Source: Mycoplasmatota bacterium (GTDB lineage: Bacteria > Bacillota_I > Bacilli_A > RF39 > UBA660). From it: a stretch of DNA of 16,618 nt. The DNA lies in assembly GCA_012512795.1 (NCBI GenBank), contig JAAZDL010000186.1, positions 1 to 16,618 on the forward strand, given 5' to 3'. The position numbers and the translations under genes are program-made. How positions within the stretch are numbered: position 1 is the first letter of the stretch; each line of letters begins with the position of its first letter. The notes under the pieces are model-generated. The model was given only the letters and a program-made list of their open reading frames with translations. It ran no database searches and was not told where the DNA came from. This document shows, in pieces, positions 1 to 8,338 of the stretch.

Positions 1-19
1 ATATTAAAGGAGATTAAGA

Positions 20-1303
20 ATGAATAGAAAGAAGAAAAAACATAGAATTAAAAATATATTATTATTACTAATTATAATTATTGCTATTATAATTGTATAC
101 TTAGATGAAATTAATGAATATTTTAATATAAATATTATTGTTAATAAATACGATATAGTTAATACTAGTGAAAGTGATCCTGAAGTTATTAAGAAAACAT
201 TTGCTACTGGTATGAATATTAAAGATATAAAAGATTTGTTTAATAAAAAAGAAAAATATATAAAAAATACACACAAATATACTAAACTGGAGTATGATTT
301 TGAAGAAAAACTACATTATAGTGAAATAGAAGATCTATTACTAAAATTAAATAATAGTGATATTGTCAAGTTAGAAAATATTGGTTCTTCAGTAGATAAT
401 AGAAATATATATGGTATTGAAGTTGGTAAAGGAAAAGATGTATTTTTCGTTGATGCTAATATTCATGCTGCTGAAGTAGGCAACACTCTTATTTTAATAA
501 AGTTTTTAAGCGAGCTAGTCAATAGTTATGAATCAGGTGACAAAAGTATAGTGAATATATTAAACAACGTTAAAATAGCTGTTATACCTACTATAAACCC
601 TGATGGTTATGAAATATATAATTTTGGAATAGAAAGTTTAAATAATAAAAATCTTTGGTTGTATAAAAACAAAGATGATATAAACTTTAACTATATAAAA
701 AGTAATGCTAATGGAATAGATTTAAATAGAAACTTTCCTACTCAAAATGCTGGAACATATTATAAAAATAAACAATTAATGAATATGGTTTCATTTGAAA
801 AAACAACTAATAAAAATACTTATTTTGGTGGTAAACAATTAGGTAGTGAACCTGAAGTAAAAGCAACTATGTATTTTATGCTTAAACATTATAAAAATAC
901 TTATGCTTATATTAATATGCATAGTCAAGGAAGAGTAATATATGCTGGTTGCCCTAATTTATCAAATGAATTTAATGAATTATCAAGAAATTATGCTAAA
1001 AGAATAGTTTCTATAAATAATTATACTTTATTTGACATTGAAGCAGAAGAAGTAGGAGAAGGTAATGATGGAGGGGCAGCTGATTTTATGTCAGAACTAG
1101 CTAATGGTTTTAAATTTAGTTCTATAACAGGAAAACTCTCAACTAACTCTTATATAAATAATAATGCATCTTTAGTTTATAAATATTCATCAATAACTCT
1201 TGAAACTTTAACTGACTGGACAACAAATCCTAAATATTTTAAAGATGAATACTATAACTATGGTATTAAAGAAGTATTATATGATACAATTAAAGTAAGG
1301 TAG
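20..1303 (+). CDS. Membrane-anchored M14-family zinc carboxypeptidase
   Basis: Predicted M14 metallocarboxypeptidase of 427 residues that would cleave C-terminal amino acids from peptides, possibly cell-wall peptides, outside the membrane. Visible: a lysine-rich N-terminus followed by one hydrophobic segment (about residues 12-29), giving an N-in/C-out anchor. The catalytic domain starts near residue 90. Zinc ligands fit H149-x2-E152 (IHAAE) and H301 (NMHSQG). The substrate-side motifs NPDGYE (about 192-197) and LNRNFP (about 235-240) are present, and the catalytic Glu fits E395 in TLETLTDW. The start is set by AAAGGAG at 6-12. A 47-residue gene follows 9 bases downstream, so these are probably co-transcribed. 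Family assignment is firm; substrate is not known. It could act on gamma-D-Glu-type peptides as some bacterial M14 enzymes do (inference). Confidence 0.93.
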   Translation: MNRKKKKHRIKNILLLLIIIIAIIIVYLDEINEYFNINIIVNKYDIVNTSESDPEVIKKTFATGMNIKDIKDLFNKKEKYIKNTHKYTKLEYDFEEKLHYSEIEDLLLKLNNSDIVKLENIGSSVDNRNIYGIEVGKGKDVFFVDANIHAAEVGNTLILIKFLSELVNSYESGDKSIVNILNNVKIAVIPTINPDGYEIYNFGIESLNNKNLWLYKNKDDINFNYIKSNANGIDLNRNFPTQNAGTYYKNKQLMNMVSFEKTTNKNTYFGGKQLGSEPEVKATMYFMLKHYKNTYAYINMHSQGRVIYAGCPNLSNEFNELSRNYAKRIVSINNYTLFDIEAEEVGEGNDGGAADFMSELANGFKFSSITGKLSTNSYINNNASLVYKYSSITLETLTDWTTNPKYFKDEYYNYGIKEVLYDTIKVR

Positions 1304-1312
1304 GTAATTTAT

Positions 1313-1456
1313 ATGGAAGATAAACTAAATCAAAATATAAAAGAAGATGAACTAAATAAAAAAGATCTAGATGATACTGTTGATTTAAAGTATATTACAG
1401 AAGAAATAGAGAAACTTAAAGCTGAAAGGATAGATGATAATGATAACTCTAAATAA
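1313..1456 (+). CDS. Small acidic hypothetical protein (47 aa)
   Basis: Short ORF between the carboxypeptidase and the phosphatase. The product is highly charged (starts MEDKLNQNIKEDELNKKD) and has one predicted helix around TEEIEKLKAER; there is no signal peptide or membrane segment. It overlaps the next gene by about 20 bases, which suggests translational coupling. A weak ribosome site (TAGGTAA) lies just upstream of ATG 1313. It fills an otherwise empty gap and keeps an open frame, but it has no family that I recognise. It may be a real small protein of the operon. Confidence 0.5.
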   Translation: MEDKLNQNIKEDELNKKDLDDTVDLKYITEEIEKLKAERIDDNDNSK

Positions 1457-2813
1457 TCTAGATTTTGCTTGCAAAGAAACATTAAAAGCTCATCCTGAAT
1501 TTGATATTATGAAAATATTTCAAAGCTTAGTAGAAAAAGATATTAACTTTAGACTATTTACTAGACAAAATGGCGCTAGAGATATGATTAGTGAGTTAAA
1601 TAAAGACTTTTTAATAACAGAGATTCTTAAGCAAACTATTAAAGTTGGAAAACTTTATGATTATTATTATGAAAAAAATAATGAGTTTTCTCAAACTATC
1701 CCAGAGGGAGCATTATCAAAGACAATAGCTGACATGCTTTATAAACAAGAAAAAAATGTAGTACTTTATTTAAAAACAAATACTAATATTTTAAGTAAAC
1801 TTGCTTCATCTTTTGCTGAAGTTAGATATACAAAAAATGGTTATTATTTAGACTTACTAGCAAATATTAAAACAGAAGTTGCTGATAAAATAATAAGTAA
1901 ACAATTCAGTGAAGTTAAAGGTATTGAAAATATTAGAATTAACGATAATACTGTTAATAAATGTAAAGAAGATATTCTATCTGGTTCTCAAATAAAAAAT
2001 AGTAGAAGTCAGTATAGTTTAGATGGTAGTTTATATGCAGTTTCTGATATTGGTAAAAAAAGAGAAAACCAAGAAGATTCTGTTCTTATAATTAATCATC
2101 CAGAGATTAATGACTTTAAAATGTTAGTAGTTGCTGATGGTATGGGAGGAGCTAGTTCAGGAGAACTTGCTAGTTCTTATGTAGTTACTAAAATAATGAA
2201 ATGGTTTGAATCATTAGATAAAAACTATTTCTATAATGAAGTTGATTTAGCGTCTGATTTTACTTTTGCTATAAATAAAATTAGTTCAGACTTATATAAT
2301 AAATATGGACAATATAAATGTGGTTCTACTTTTACAGGATCAATAGTATGTAATAATAAAACAGTTATAGCTAATGTAGGTGATTCTAGAGCGTATACAA
2401 TTTTGGGTGGTAATATTAATCAAGTTACTAAAGATCATTCTTTAGTTCAAAGAATGTATGATTATGGAGATATAAAAGAAAAAGATGATATGAGATTTCA
2501 TACTAAAGCTAATGTAATAACTGCAGCTATAGGTTCTCAAGAGCCTGTGTATCCTTCAGTTAGTATAGTGGATAATAATAGTTATGATATGCTTATGCTA
2601 TTTACTGATGGAGTTACTGATTGCTTATCAGATGAACAAATAAAGTTTATAGCAAACACAAGCCCTAAACATGATGTAGCTCTTGCTTTAGTAAATGCAG
2701 CTAATATAAATAACTCATCAAAGAAAATATATGAAGAAGGAGCTTATGTTGATAAATATATAAGTGGAGGAAAAGATAACTTAACAGCGGCGATATACTC
2801 AAAAGGAAGATAA
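1434..2813 (+). CDS. PP2C-family Ser/Thr protein phosphatase with unknown N-terminal domain
   Basis: Metal-dependent (PPM/PP2C) phosphatase, predicted to remove phosphate from Ser/Thr in the cytoplasm. The C-terminal domain (about residues 198-459) shows the ordered PP2C motifs: SDIGKKRENQED (about 202-213), VVADGMGG with the metal-binding Asp (about 232), GSTFTGSIV, ANVGDSRAY (about 313-321), LFTDGVTD (about 389) and GGKDNLTAA (about 444-452). The first roughly 190 residues are helical and not recognised; stand-alone PP2C enzymes are about 240-250 residues, so this is an extended form. No membrane segment is seen. Two starts are possible: ATG 1434 and ATG 1440. The second has better spacing (9 bases) from GAAAGGA at 1424-1430. 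A DUF1292 gene follows with its own AAGGAG overlapping this stop. No partner Ser/Thr kinase lies in the window. Confidence 0.9.
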   Translation: MIMITLNNLDFACKETLKAHPEFDIMKIFQSLVEKDINFRLFTRQNGARDMISELNKDFLITEILKQTIKVGKLYDYYYEKNNEFSQTIPEGALSKTIADMLYKQEKNVVLYLKTNTNILSKLASSFAEVRYTKNGYYLDLLANIKTEVADKIISKQFSEVKGIENIRINDNTVNKCKEDILSGSQIKNSRSQYSLDGSLYAVSDIGKKRENQEDSVLIINHPEINDFKMLVVADGMGGASSGELASSYVVTKIMKWFESLDKNYFYNEVDLASDFTFAINKISSDLYNKYGQYKCGSTFTGSIVCNNKTVIANVGDSRAYTILGGNINQVTKDHSLVQRMYDYGDIKEKDDMRFHTKANVITAAIGSQEPVYPSVSIVDNNSYDMLMLFTDGVTDCLSDEQIKFIANTSPKHDVALALVNAANINNSSKKIYEEGAYVDKYISGGKDNLTAAIYSKGR

Positions 2814-2823
2814 GGAGATAACT

Positions 2824-3090
2824 ATGACAGATAAATTAATTATAAAAAATGATGAAGGTTTAGAAATTGAAAATGATATTCTTTTTACCTTTGAATCATC
2901 TGAGACAAATAAAGTATATGTAATATATACAAATTACGAAAAAGATGAAGAAAATAATATTAAAGTATATTCAGCTTGCTATAACATAAATGATGAAAAT
3001 AGAACTTTAGAAGAAGTTACAACAGAAAAAGAATTAAATACTATAAATGAAATACTAAAGAATATACAAGATGAAGTAATAAATAACTAA
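2824..3090 (+). CDS. DUF1292 family protein (YrzB-like)
   Basis: An 88-residue acidic soluble protein. The layout is that of DUF1292: an N-terminal strand-rich region (IIKNDEGLEIENDILFTFES, then KVYVIYTNY), a mid SACYNIN segment and a C-terminal helix (TEKELNTINEILKNI). Members are small conserved Firmicutes proteins without an established biochemical role, and the length is normal for the family. AAGGAG overlaps the phosphatase stop, so it is the last gene of that operon. The tRNA-His promoter begins just after its stop. Confidence 0.8.
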   Translation: MTDKLIIKNDEGLEIENDILFTFESSETNKVYVIYTNYEKDEENNIKVYSACYNINDENRTLEEVTTEKELNTINEILKNIQDEVINN

Positions 3091-3105
3091 TAATCTAAGT
3101 AAGTA

Positions 3106-3134
3106 TTGATATTATAATGATATTTTGATATAAT
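3106..3134 (+). promoter_or_regulatory. Promoter of tRNA-His
   Basis: TTGATA at 3106-3111, a 17-base spacer and a perfect TATAAT at 3129-3134. Transcription would start near 3141, seven bases before the tRNA. This is a standard vegetative sigma promoter and is the best-formed one in the window. Confidence 0.8.
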
Positions 3135-3147
3135 ACTTCTTACTTAT

Positions 3148-3224
3148 GGCATGTTTGGTGAAGTGGTTAACACGGCAGATTGTGGTTCTGTTATGCGTGG
3201 GTTCGATTCCCACAATGTGCCCCA
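3148..3224 (+). tRNA. tRNA-His (anticodon GTG), with encoded CCA
   Basis: Full cloverleaf. G-1 (3148) pairs with C73 (3221), the histidine identity pair. The acceptor stem continues GCATGTT/AATGTGC with G-T wobbles. D-arm GGTGAAGTGGTTAACACGG; anticodon loop TTGTGGT with GTG for His; T-arm GTGGGTTCGATTCCCAC; CCA encoded at 3222-3224. It sits at the junction between the housekeeping genes and the acquired region. tRNA 3' ends are common integration sites, but I found no second copy of the 3' end in this window. Confidence 0.97.
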
Positions 3225-3264
3225 GATGTAATATCTGCCCAATTTAGGGCTTTAAAATAAAGCG

Positions 3265-3299
3265 AAAGGCTAGCAATTATAAAGGTTGCTGGCCTTTTT
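3265..3299 (+). terminator. Intrinsic terminator after tRNA-His
   Basis: Arms 3265-3276 and 3286-3297 (AAAGGCTAGCAA with TTGCTGGCCTTT, one G-T pair), 9-base loop, then T through 3299. A weaker GCCC/GGGC hairpin (3237-3250) lies between it and the tRNA and may help tRNA 3' processing or termination. Confidence 0.85.
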
Positions 3300-3348
3300 G
3301 CATGCCTCTAAAATATATATTAAAAAAGGAGGTATTTTTATCGATTTT

Positions 3349-3630
3349 TTGGTCAAAAATGTAAATCAAAAGTGTAAAGTGGAGGATAAATTTAAAAATC
3401 TAGTAAAAACTAGAAGAATAAATTTTGAAATTATCCCTGCAAGGAAAATAATATTAGAGAAAACTAATATCACACTATTCGATCCATTTAAAATAATTTT
3501 TAGTAAGGGAGAAAAAAAGATAATAATTCTATATTATGATCTTTATATAAAAGATGAAGTTTATTATCTATATGATTTGAAAACAGAAGTAACGTTTAGT
3601 CAAATAAAAAAGTTATTAGAAGCAATGTAA
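3349..3630 (+). CDS. Hypothetical protein (about 93 aa), start uncertain
   Basis: Open frame just downstream of the tRNA terminator. The product is soluble, basic then strand-rich (ILEKTNITLFDPFKIIFSK, IIILYYDLYIKDEVYYLYDL) and ends in a helix (SQIKKLLEAM); I recognise no family. The start is odd. A consensus AGGAGG lies at 3327-3332, but no ATG/GTG/TTG follows at proper distance: the first is TTG 3349 (16 bases away), while ATC 3340 is 7 away. GTG 3379 is a later option without a ribosome site. The gene may be 5'-altered, may use a rare start, or may be a junction relic at an element boundary. Confidence 0.4.
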   Translation: MVKNVNQKCKVEDKFKNLVKTRRINFEIIPARKIILEKTNITLFDPFKIIFSKGEKKIIILYYDLYIKDEVYYLYDLKTEVTFSQIKKLLEAM

Positions 3631-3677
3631 AAAGTCAGCAAAATAAAGGAGTTATCACCGTTCACAAAGTTTTCCTA

Positions 3678-3754
3678 TCGGAAATTCATCGGAAAAAAAT
3701 CGATTTCCTAGCGGAATTTCGTCGATTTTTCATCGGATTTTCATCGGAAAATTT
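3678..3754 (+). repeat. Left phased array: seven 11-bp TCGGA-type repeats
   Basis: Units start at 3678, 3689, 3700, 3711, 3722, 3733 and 3744, exactly 11 bases apart. The consensus is TCGGATTTTCA; the middle units are degenerate (TCGATTTCCTA, GCGGAATTTCG, TCGATTTTTCA). A degenerate eighth unit may precede at 3667. The last unit begins 38 bases upstream of the -10 TATAAT at 3782. The helical phasing and fixed distance suggest a tandem operator bound by an activator (inference). The array near 8340-8449 has the same design. Confidence 0.9.
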
Positions 3755-3772
3755 AAGTAACACAAGACAATA

Positions 3773-3797
3773 GTCAAGTGCTATAATGTGATAAAGT
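3773..3797 (+). promoter_or_regulatory. Array-associated extended -10 promoter (recombinase side)
   Basis: TGC-TATAAT: TG at 3779-3780 and -10 at 3782-3787, so transcription would start near 3794. The -35 position (17-18 bases upstream) reads AACACA or TAACAC, a poor match, so the promoter probably needs an activator. The 25-base block 3773-3797 is identical to 8468-8492. Confidence 0.7.
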
Positions 3798-3798
3798 G

Positions 3799-3828
3799 AA
3801 TAACTCCAGAAAATGGGGTTATTTTTTT
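3799..3828 (+). terminator. Early terminator between promoter and recombinase gene
   Basis: Stem AATAACTCC (3799-3807) with GGGGTTATT (3815-3823), one G-T pair, 7-base loop, then a run of seven T to 3828. It begins about five bases after the predicted transcription start, so most transcripts would stop at about 35 nt unless antiterminated. It could also be a 5' protective hairpin, though the T run argues for termination. Confidence 0.75.
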
Positions 3829-3842
3829 ATTAGGGAGGAAAA

Positions 3843-5315
3843 ATGAGAGATAAGAGAATAGCTGGTATTTATATAAGAGTAAGTACTGAAGATCAAGCTA
3901 GAGAAGGACATTCTCTAGGTGAGCAGGAAGATAGGTTGAAAAAACTCTGTGAGTATAAAGAATACACTGTATTCAAAATATATATGGATGCCGGAATAAG
4001 TGCTAAGGATACCAATAGACCCCAATTTCAAGCGATGATGAGAGATATGAAAAAAGGTAATATAAACATTATCGTGGCGTATAAACTAGATAGACTAACT
4101 AGATCTATTCAAGACCTTGAAAAACTCGTATATGAGCTTGAAAAGTACGATTGTGGCCTTGAGTGTGCTGTTGAAGAAATTAATACTAGCAATGCCAACG
4201 GAAGATTTTTTATAAGGATGTTAACGGTTCTATCACAACTTGAGATTGAAAGATGTAGTGAAAGAACTAAAGTTGGTGTCGAGGGAGCAGTTAAAAAGGG
4301 TCACTACTTAGGAAAAGCTCCTCTTGGCTATAAGAAAGAAGATAAGAAATTAATTATAGATGAAGAAACAGCACCAATTATAAGAAGAATATTTAAAGAG
4401 TATTCAGAGGGGAAATCACTTTATAAAATTTCAGAAGGATTACTCGCAGAGGGAAATAACCTCAGAAAATGGAAAGACTACACTGTTCACAAAATTATTA
4501 ATAATCGAGCATATTGTGGAGATATAGTTTTAAGAAAGACTTTGCCTAATGTTGAACCTTTATTGTTCGAAGATGTAATTCCAGCAATAATTGATAAAAA
4601 CTTGTGGTTTCAGTGTCAGGATCAGAAGCAAAAGAATATTTCTAATTATTCAAGAACAAGAACATATATATTTATGCAAAAATTAAAGTGTCCAAATTGT
4701 GGAACCATAATGGGTTGTAATGCTGCAGGTACAAAACCACATAATTATTATAAATGCAAGAAATGTAGTGTTTATGTTAGAGAAGATTGGGTTGAAGATA
4801 AATTATACGATTTTTTAGGTGAAATAGTTGATTTTTATAATGTTTTGGATGACACACAACTTCCAGTACTAACTGGGGAAGAAGATTCTAAACTGAGTAA
4901 AAAAAGAGAAGCCCTTCGAGAAGTAATCAAGAAACAAGAAAGGTTAAAAAAAGCATACTTAGCAGAAATTATTTCTTTAGAAATGTTTAACATTGATAAT
5001 AAAACTCTAGAAAGTCAAAAAAAAGAAATAAACAATGAAGTTATAAAATTAGAAAAACTTAAAAATTCTCAAGTTGATAAAAACATGATAAGACTTTACT
5101 TTGATACTCAAATGATTTTAAAAAGAAAAACAAATATAAATGAAATTAATTTATATATTAATAGATTAAGAACTTTCTTTGATATAAAAGTTGAAGAGAT
5201 GTCATTAAAATCGATTGATAAAAAATTTGTAGAGGAAAACGATATTCTTAAAATATTTCCGTTAGAAAAAGAAGAAAAATGGAGGGAATATAGATACTTA
5301 GTTTTGTTAATATAG
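3843..5315 (+). CDS. Large serine recombinase (site-specific integrase)
   Basis: A 490-residue large serine recombinase, expected to cut and rejoin attachment sites through a serine-DNA link to integrate or excise DNA. The resolvase-type catalytic domain (about 1-150) has YIRVSTEDQ with nucleophile Ser14, KLDRLTRS, and the helix NGRFFIRMLTVLSQLEIER. A recombinase DNA-binding domain follows (about 160-265: LGYKKE..IRRIFKEYSEGKS). Then comes a zinc ribbon with CPNC (about 283-286) and CKKC (about 305-308), and a lysine-rich coiled coil (about 345-400). All parts are present, so it is probably active. AGGGAGG at 3832-3838 sets the start. An array, a promoter and an early terminator precede it. 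Attachment sites for this class usually lie beside the gene, so they may be at 3640-3840 or elsewhere at the element ends. No recombination directionality factor is recognised. Confidence 0.95.
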   Translation: MRDKRIAGIYIRVSTEDQAREGHSLGEQEDRLKKLCEYKEYTVFKIYMDAGISAKDTNRPQFQAMMRDMKKGNINIIVAYKLDRLTRSIQDLEKLVYELEKYDCGLECAVEEINTSNANGRFFIRMLTVLSQLEIERCSERTKVGVEGAVKKGHYLGKAPLGYKKEDKKLIIDEETAPIIRRIFKEYSEGKSLYKISEGLLAEGNNLRKWKDYTVHKIINNRAYCGDIVLRKTLPNVEPLLFEDVIPAIIDKNLWFQCQDQKQKNISNYSRTRTYIFMQKLKCPNCGTIMGCNAAGTKPHNYYKCKKCSVYVREDWVEDKLYDFLGEIVDFYNVLDDTQLPVLTGEEDSKLSKKREALREVIKKQERLKKAYLAEIISLEMFNIDNKTLESQKKEINNEVIKLEKLKNSQVDKNMIRLYFDTQMILKRKTNINEINLYINRLRTFFDIKVEEMSLKSIDKKFVEENDILKIFPLEKEEKWREYRYLVLLI

Positions 5316-5322
5316 TTGCCGT

Positions 5323-5351
5323 TATTAAAATTAAATTTAATATGATATAAT
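5323..5351 (+). promoter_or_regulatory. Candidate promoter of the NTPase gene
   Basis: Extended -10 TGA-TATAAT (TG 5343-5344, TATAAT 5346-5351) in the 78-base gap between recombinase and NTPase. The -35 is weak (TATTAA at 5323-5328). It would leave about a 36-base leader before ATG 5394. The NTPase may thus be transcribed apart from the recombinase. Confidence 0.5.
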
Positions 5352-5393
5352 TTAATAAAAGAAAGAGATGTAAAATATCTAATCGGTGATTTT

Positions 5394-8291
5394 ATGAAAG
5401 AAAAAACTAATAATGTATTTTTTATTGAAAACCCTGCCAACAAAGATTTATTAGGATATGATTCTTATGTTGATTCGTTACGCGCTGTTATCGAAGATGG
5501 TGCTAACTACATTGGGGTAGTTTCTGATTATGGTTCTGGAAAAAGTACACTAATACGAAGATTAAAAGAAAGTTATGAAGTGGACGAAAAAGAGAAAACA
5601 AAAGTAATAACTATAAATTTATGGAACTGCGAAGAGAAATTTGGAGATTTAAATAAATTTTCCATACATAGGAATTTTATTCATCAATTAATCGATCAAC
5701 TAGATATTGACAATAAAAAATATTATAAGAAGAAAATAGATAAAAACTATAGTCTTTTTGATATAAAAATTAAAGGGAAAAACTTTGTTTATGCATATTT
5801 GTTAGGAATTGTATTGATAATGAGCATATTCGACAAACTTTCGTTTTTTGATATGTTTCCTGAAAGTTTTACTGGTACCGGTTACATGCTAATTTCTGCT
5901 TATATATTACTCAACTTTTTTATTTATTCGCCACTCATTGCTATAAGGAAGGCTGAGGCTGATTCTAGGACAATTGATGAAAATGAAACAAGGGATTTAT
6001 ATGAAGAAATAATGAGGGATTATTTTGGAATGGACAGGAGGAAATTTTTTTTAAAAGAAAAAAAAGAAATTTTTGACAAAATTATAATATCTTTAGAAGA
6101 AATAGACAGATATGAAGATGAAAATCTTATTTTATCTTACATAAAAGAGTTTTATAAATTTTATAGTGAAAATAAAATTTTAGAAGAAAAAATTGTTTTT
6201 ATAGTATCGGTTAAACCGTCCTACAATTTGGGTTCTGGAGATATAGGATTTGAAGAAGAGCCAAAAAAGGTTAATGAAGGAAGAAGTGTAATAGAAAAAG
6301 ATGAAGCTATTTATAAAAATACAAAAAAAGCCAAGGAAATTTATGAAAAGGTTTTTGATTATATTTTGAATTTAAGACAAGTAAATCTTCAGGATTTTGA
6401 TGCTATTATAATTGACTTGCTCAAGGAAAAAAAGGATTTGATTCCCGATGAAATTAAACTGCCAACTATTTCAAGCATGGGAAGATGGCAGTATCTATAT
6501 AAAGGAAGCAACATAAAAATTAGAGATATAAAGCATCGTTACAATTTTGCGATGTCTCTATATTTATCACTTAAGGAGAATAAATTTTCGCCAAGCATTA
6601 ATAAGTGTTTATTCGTTTCATATTTAGAAGATGAGTATCCTGATCTTTACAGAAAGATTTCTTCTGATTCATCACTATTAAATAGGATATTAAACGAATA
6701 TTCTCTAAGCAAAAAAATATTTAAAAATGAGAAAGATAGTTTTAACAGCGAAGAAGAAAAAGTTTTAATAGAAGGATTAGAAACAAAAGAAATAACTGTT
6801 GATTGCTATTATTATTTTTATAAATTTCCCGTTGTCAAGGAGACGATAAGTATCGATGAAATTTTGCTTTCTAAGGCGCTTTTATATGATGAAGAAATGG
6901 ACAGCTTACATAAATCTATTGAAAAATTAGATGATAAAAAAATACTTAAATATGTGAGTAATCGCCCAAATAAGGAAGTTTTGCCATCGGTCATTTTTTC
7001 TCACCCGAGGTTATTCGAACTCTGTTTAATTAATAAAAAGAAAGAACTACTAGAAACTATTAAACTAAGATACCTAATTACTACTAATTTACAAGAATCT
7101 GAAAAAATTATTAACAAAGCAAAAAGAATAAGTAGAAAAAATTACATTGATTTTGTTAAAATTTATAGTGAAATCATAATTCCAGAGTTAAACAAAGTTT
7201 CGCCTGATGACCGCCAAAAGATGCGAGAGGTTTTAATTTCAAATTTTAACGAAGAAATAGCAGTGTTCAAAAATTTGTTTTTCGGTGAAAACTTGCTTAT
7301 TAATGAATCTGAAATTGAACAAATAAATAATTTTGACACATTATTTGATCTTACTAATTTTGATAAGATAGAGGATACTTGCTTGCCCGTATACGCAAAT
7401 AAAATTAATGATGCTTTTCCTAAATTTAAGACTAAAATGGTTGAATTTATAAAGGTGGTGGCTTCTAAAGAACAAATCTCGTTTGATAAATTTGAAGATT
7501 TTATTAATGCAATAAATCTAAGCCGATTTTCTAAAAATCAAATTAATAAACTTTTTGATGTTATTAGTATAAAATTAAGATATGATTTAAATCCAGAGAA
7601 GGCGTTTAATTTTATAAATAAAACTGATTTTTACAATAGAAAAATCGATTCATTTTTAGTTGAAGTTTTGAAAATCAATGAAGACGAATCTTTAGTTAAG
7701 AACTATGTTAAAGTACTTAACGAATATGGTGTGTTATTTAAGGATTCTGGTGAATTTTTAAATAGCAGAAAAACAATTTATTCTCTAAATGCAGATATTC
7801 GAAATAAAATGTTCGAATACGGATATTATAAATACTATGTAGTTTCTACTCGTTTAAATGAACAAATATTTGATATAGAAATTGATAAACTTGAATTGCT
7901 TGAAAAAGTTTATATAGATTATTTCGAAAGTAAGCCGGATGTTGGTTTTGAAATTTCCGATAGAATGAAGGATTTTTTGTATAAGAATACTAATATTGAA
8001 AGCCTATCGTCAAGTCAGTTGTATGTTTTTAAAAATTTTGAACAGACGAAGGATATTATTAAATCAGTTATTGATACAAATGACTTTGAATTTATTAATA
8101 ATTATTTAAGAAGTATTAGCAAAATGAGAAGATCAGAGATGAGAAAAATTTTTGAAATAATAGGAAAATATAATGTTGATAATCAACTGAGGAAGGGAAC
8201 CTTGAAAAGAATTAAATCTCTACCTTACGCCAAGAATTACAATGATTATCTACATATTGGAAAAGCTAAAAAATTATTTCAAAATGCTTAA
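5394..8291 (+). CDS. YobI/KAP-type membrane P-loop NTPase
   Basis: A 965-residue STAND/KAP-like ATPase. N-terminal Walker A in SDYGSGKST (Lys50). Two hydrophobic segments (about 131-147 and 164-184) lie between Walker A and Walker B, the hallmark of KAP NTPases. Walker B is IIISLEEIDRYED (about 230-242), close to the KAP EDLDR form. The opening FFIENPANKDLLGYDSYVDSL resembles the B. subtilis YobI-type ATPase domain. The remaining roughly 600 residues are helical, probably a repeat-like scaffold or sensor with no family I can name; no nuclease motif is seen. Family knowledge links these proteins to membrane-tethered conflict or defence roles, but function here is inference. The ribosome site is weak (GGTGAT at 5385-5390). 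Base use by eye is less extreme (more CG, TCG, CGC) than the left-hand housekeeping genes, consistent with transfer. Confidence 0.85.
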   Translation: MKEKTNNVFFIENPANKDLLGYDSYVDSLRAVIEDGANYIGVVSDYGSGKSTLIRRLKESYEVDEKEKTKVITINLWNCEEKFGDLNKFSIHRNFIHQLIDQLDIDNKKYYKKKIDKNYSLFDIKIKGKNFVYAYLLGIVLIMSIFDKLSFFDMFPESFTGTGYMLISAYILLNFFIYSPLIAIRKAEADSRTIDENETRDLYEEIMRDYFGMDRRKFFLKEKKEIFDKIIISLEEIDRYEDENLILSYIKEFYKFYSENKILEEKIVFIVSVKPSYNLGSGDIGFEEEPKKVNEGRSVIEKDEAIYKNTKKAKEIYEKVFDYILNLRQVNLQDFDAIIIDLLKEKKDLIPDEIKLPTISSMGRWQYLYKGSNIKIRDIKHRYNFAMSLYLSLKENKFSPSINKCLFVSYLEDEYPDLYRKISSDSSLLNRILNEYSLSKKIFKNEKDSFNSEEEKVLIEGLETKEITVDCYYYFYKFPVVKETISIDEILLSKALLYDEEMDSLHKSIEKLDDKKILKYVSNRPNKEVLPSVIFSHPRLFELCLINKKKELLETIKLRYLITTNLQESEKIINKAKRISRKNYIDFVKIYSEIIIPELNKVSPDDRQKMREVLISNFNEEIAVFKNLFFGENLLINESEIEQINNFDTLFDLTNFDKIEDTCLPVYANKINDAFPKFKTKMVEFIKVVASKEQISFDKFEDFINAINLSRFSKNQINKLFDVISIKLRYDLNPEKAFNFINKTDFYNRKIDSFLVEVLKINEDESLVKNYVKVLNEYGVLFKDSGEFLNSRKTIYSLNADIRNKMFEYGYYKYYVVSTRLNEQIFDIEIDKLELLEKVYIDYFESKPDVGFEISDRMKDFLYKNTNIESLSSSQLYVFKNFEQTKDIIKSVIDTNDFEFINNYLRSISKMRRSEMRKIFEIIGKYNVDNQLRKGTLKRIKSLPYAKNYNDYLHIGKAKKLFQNA

Positions 8292-8296
8292 TTATG

Positions 8297-8338
8297 CTTT
8301 AGAAACTAAAGTATGGGATTAATCATTTTCTGATTCCC
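8297..8338. other. Post-NTPase hairpins without T-tracts
   Basis: Two inverted repeats follow the NTPase stop: CTTTAG/CTAAAG (8297-8311) and GGGA..ATCA with TGATTCCC (8314-8338, 3-base bulge). Neither has a U-tract, so they are not standard terminators. The second runs into the right-hand array and includes its most degenerate unit. They may protect the mRNA end or mark a boundary. Confidence 0.4.

Noticed and set aside
4..276. Minus-strand ORF opposite the carboxypeptidase
   Set aside because: Shadow of an AT-rich gene; product is an Ile/Phe-rich string with no ribosome site.
3200..3224. tRNA-His 3' end as a duplicated attachment core
   Set aside because: No second copy found in the window; the only recombinase seen is a serine type, which usually does not use long tRNA-end duplications. 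The other end may lie outside.
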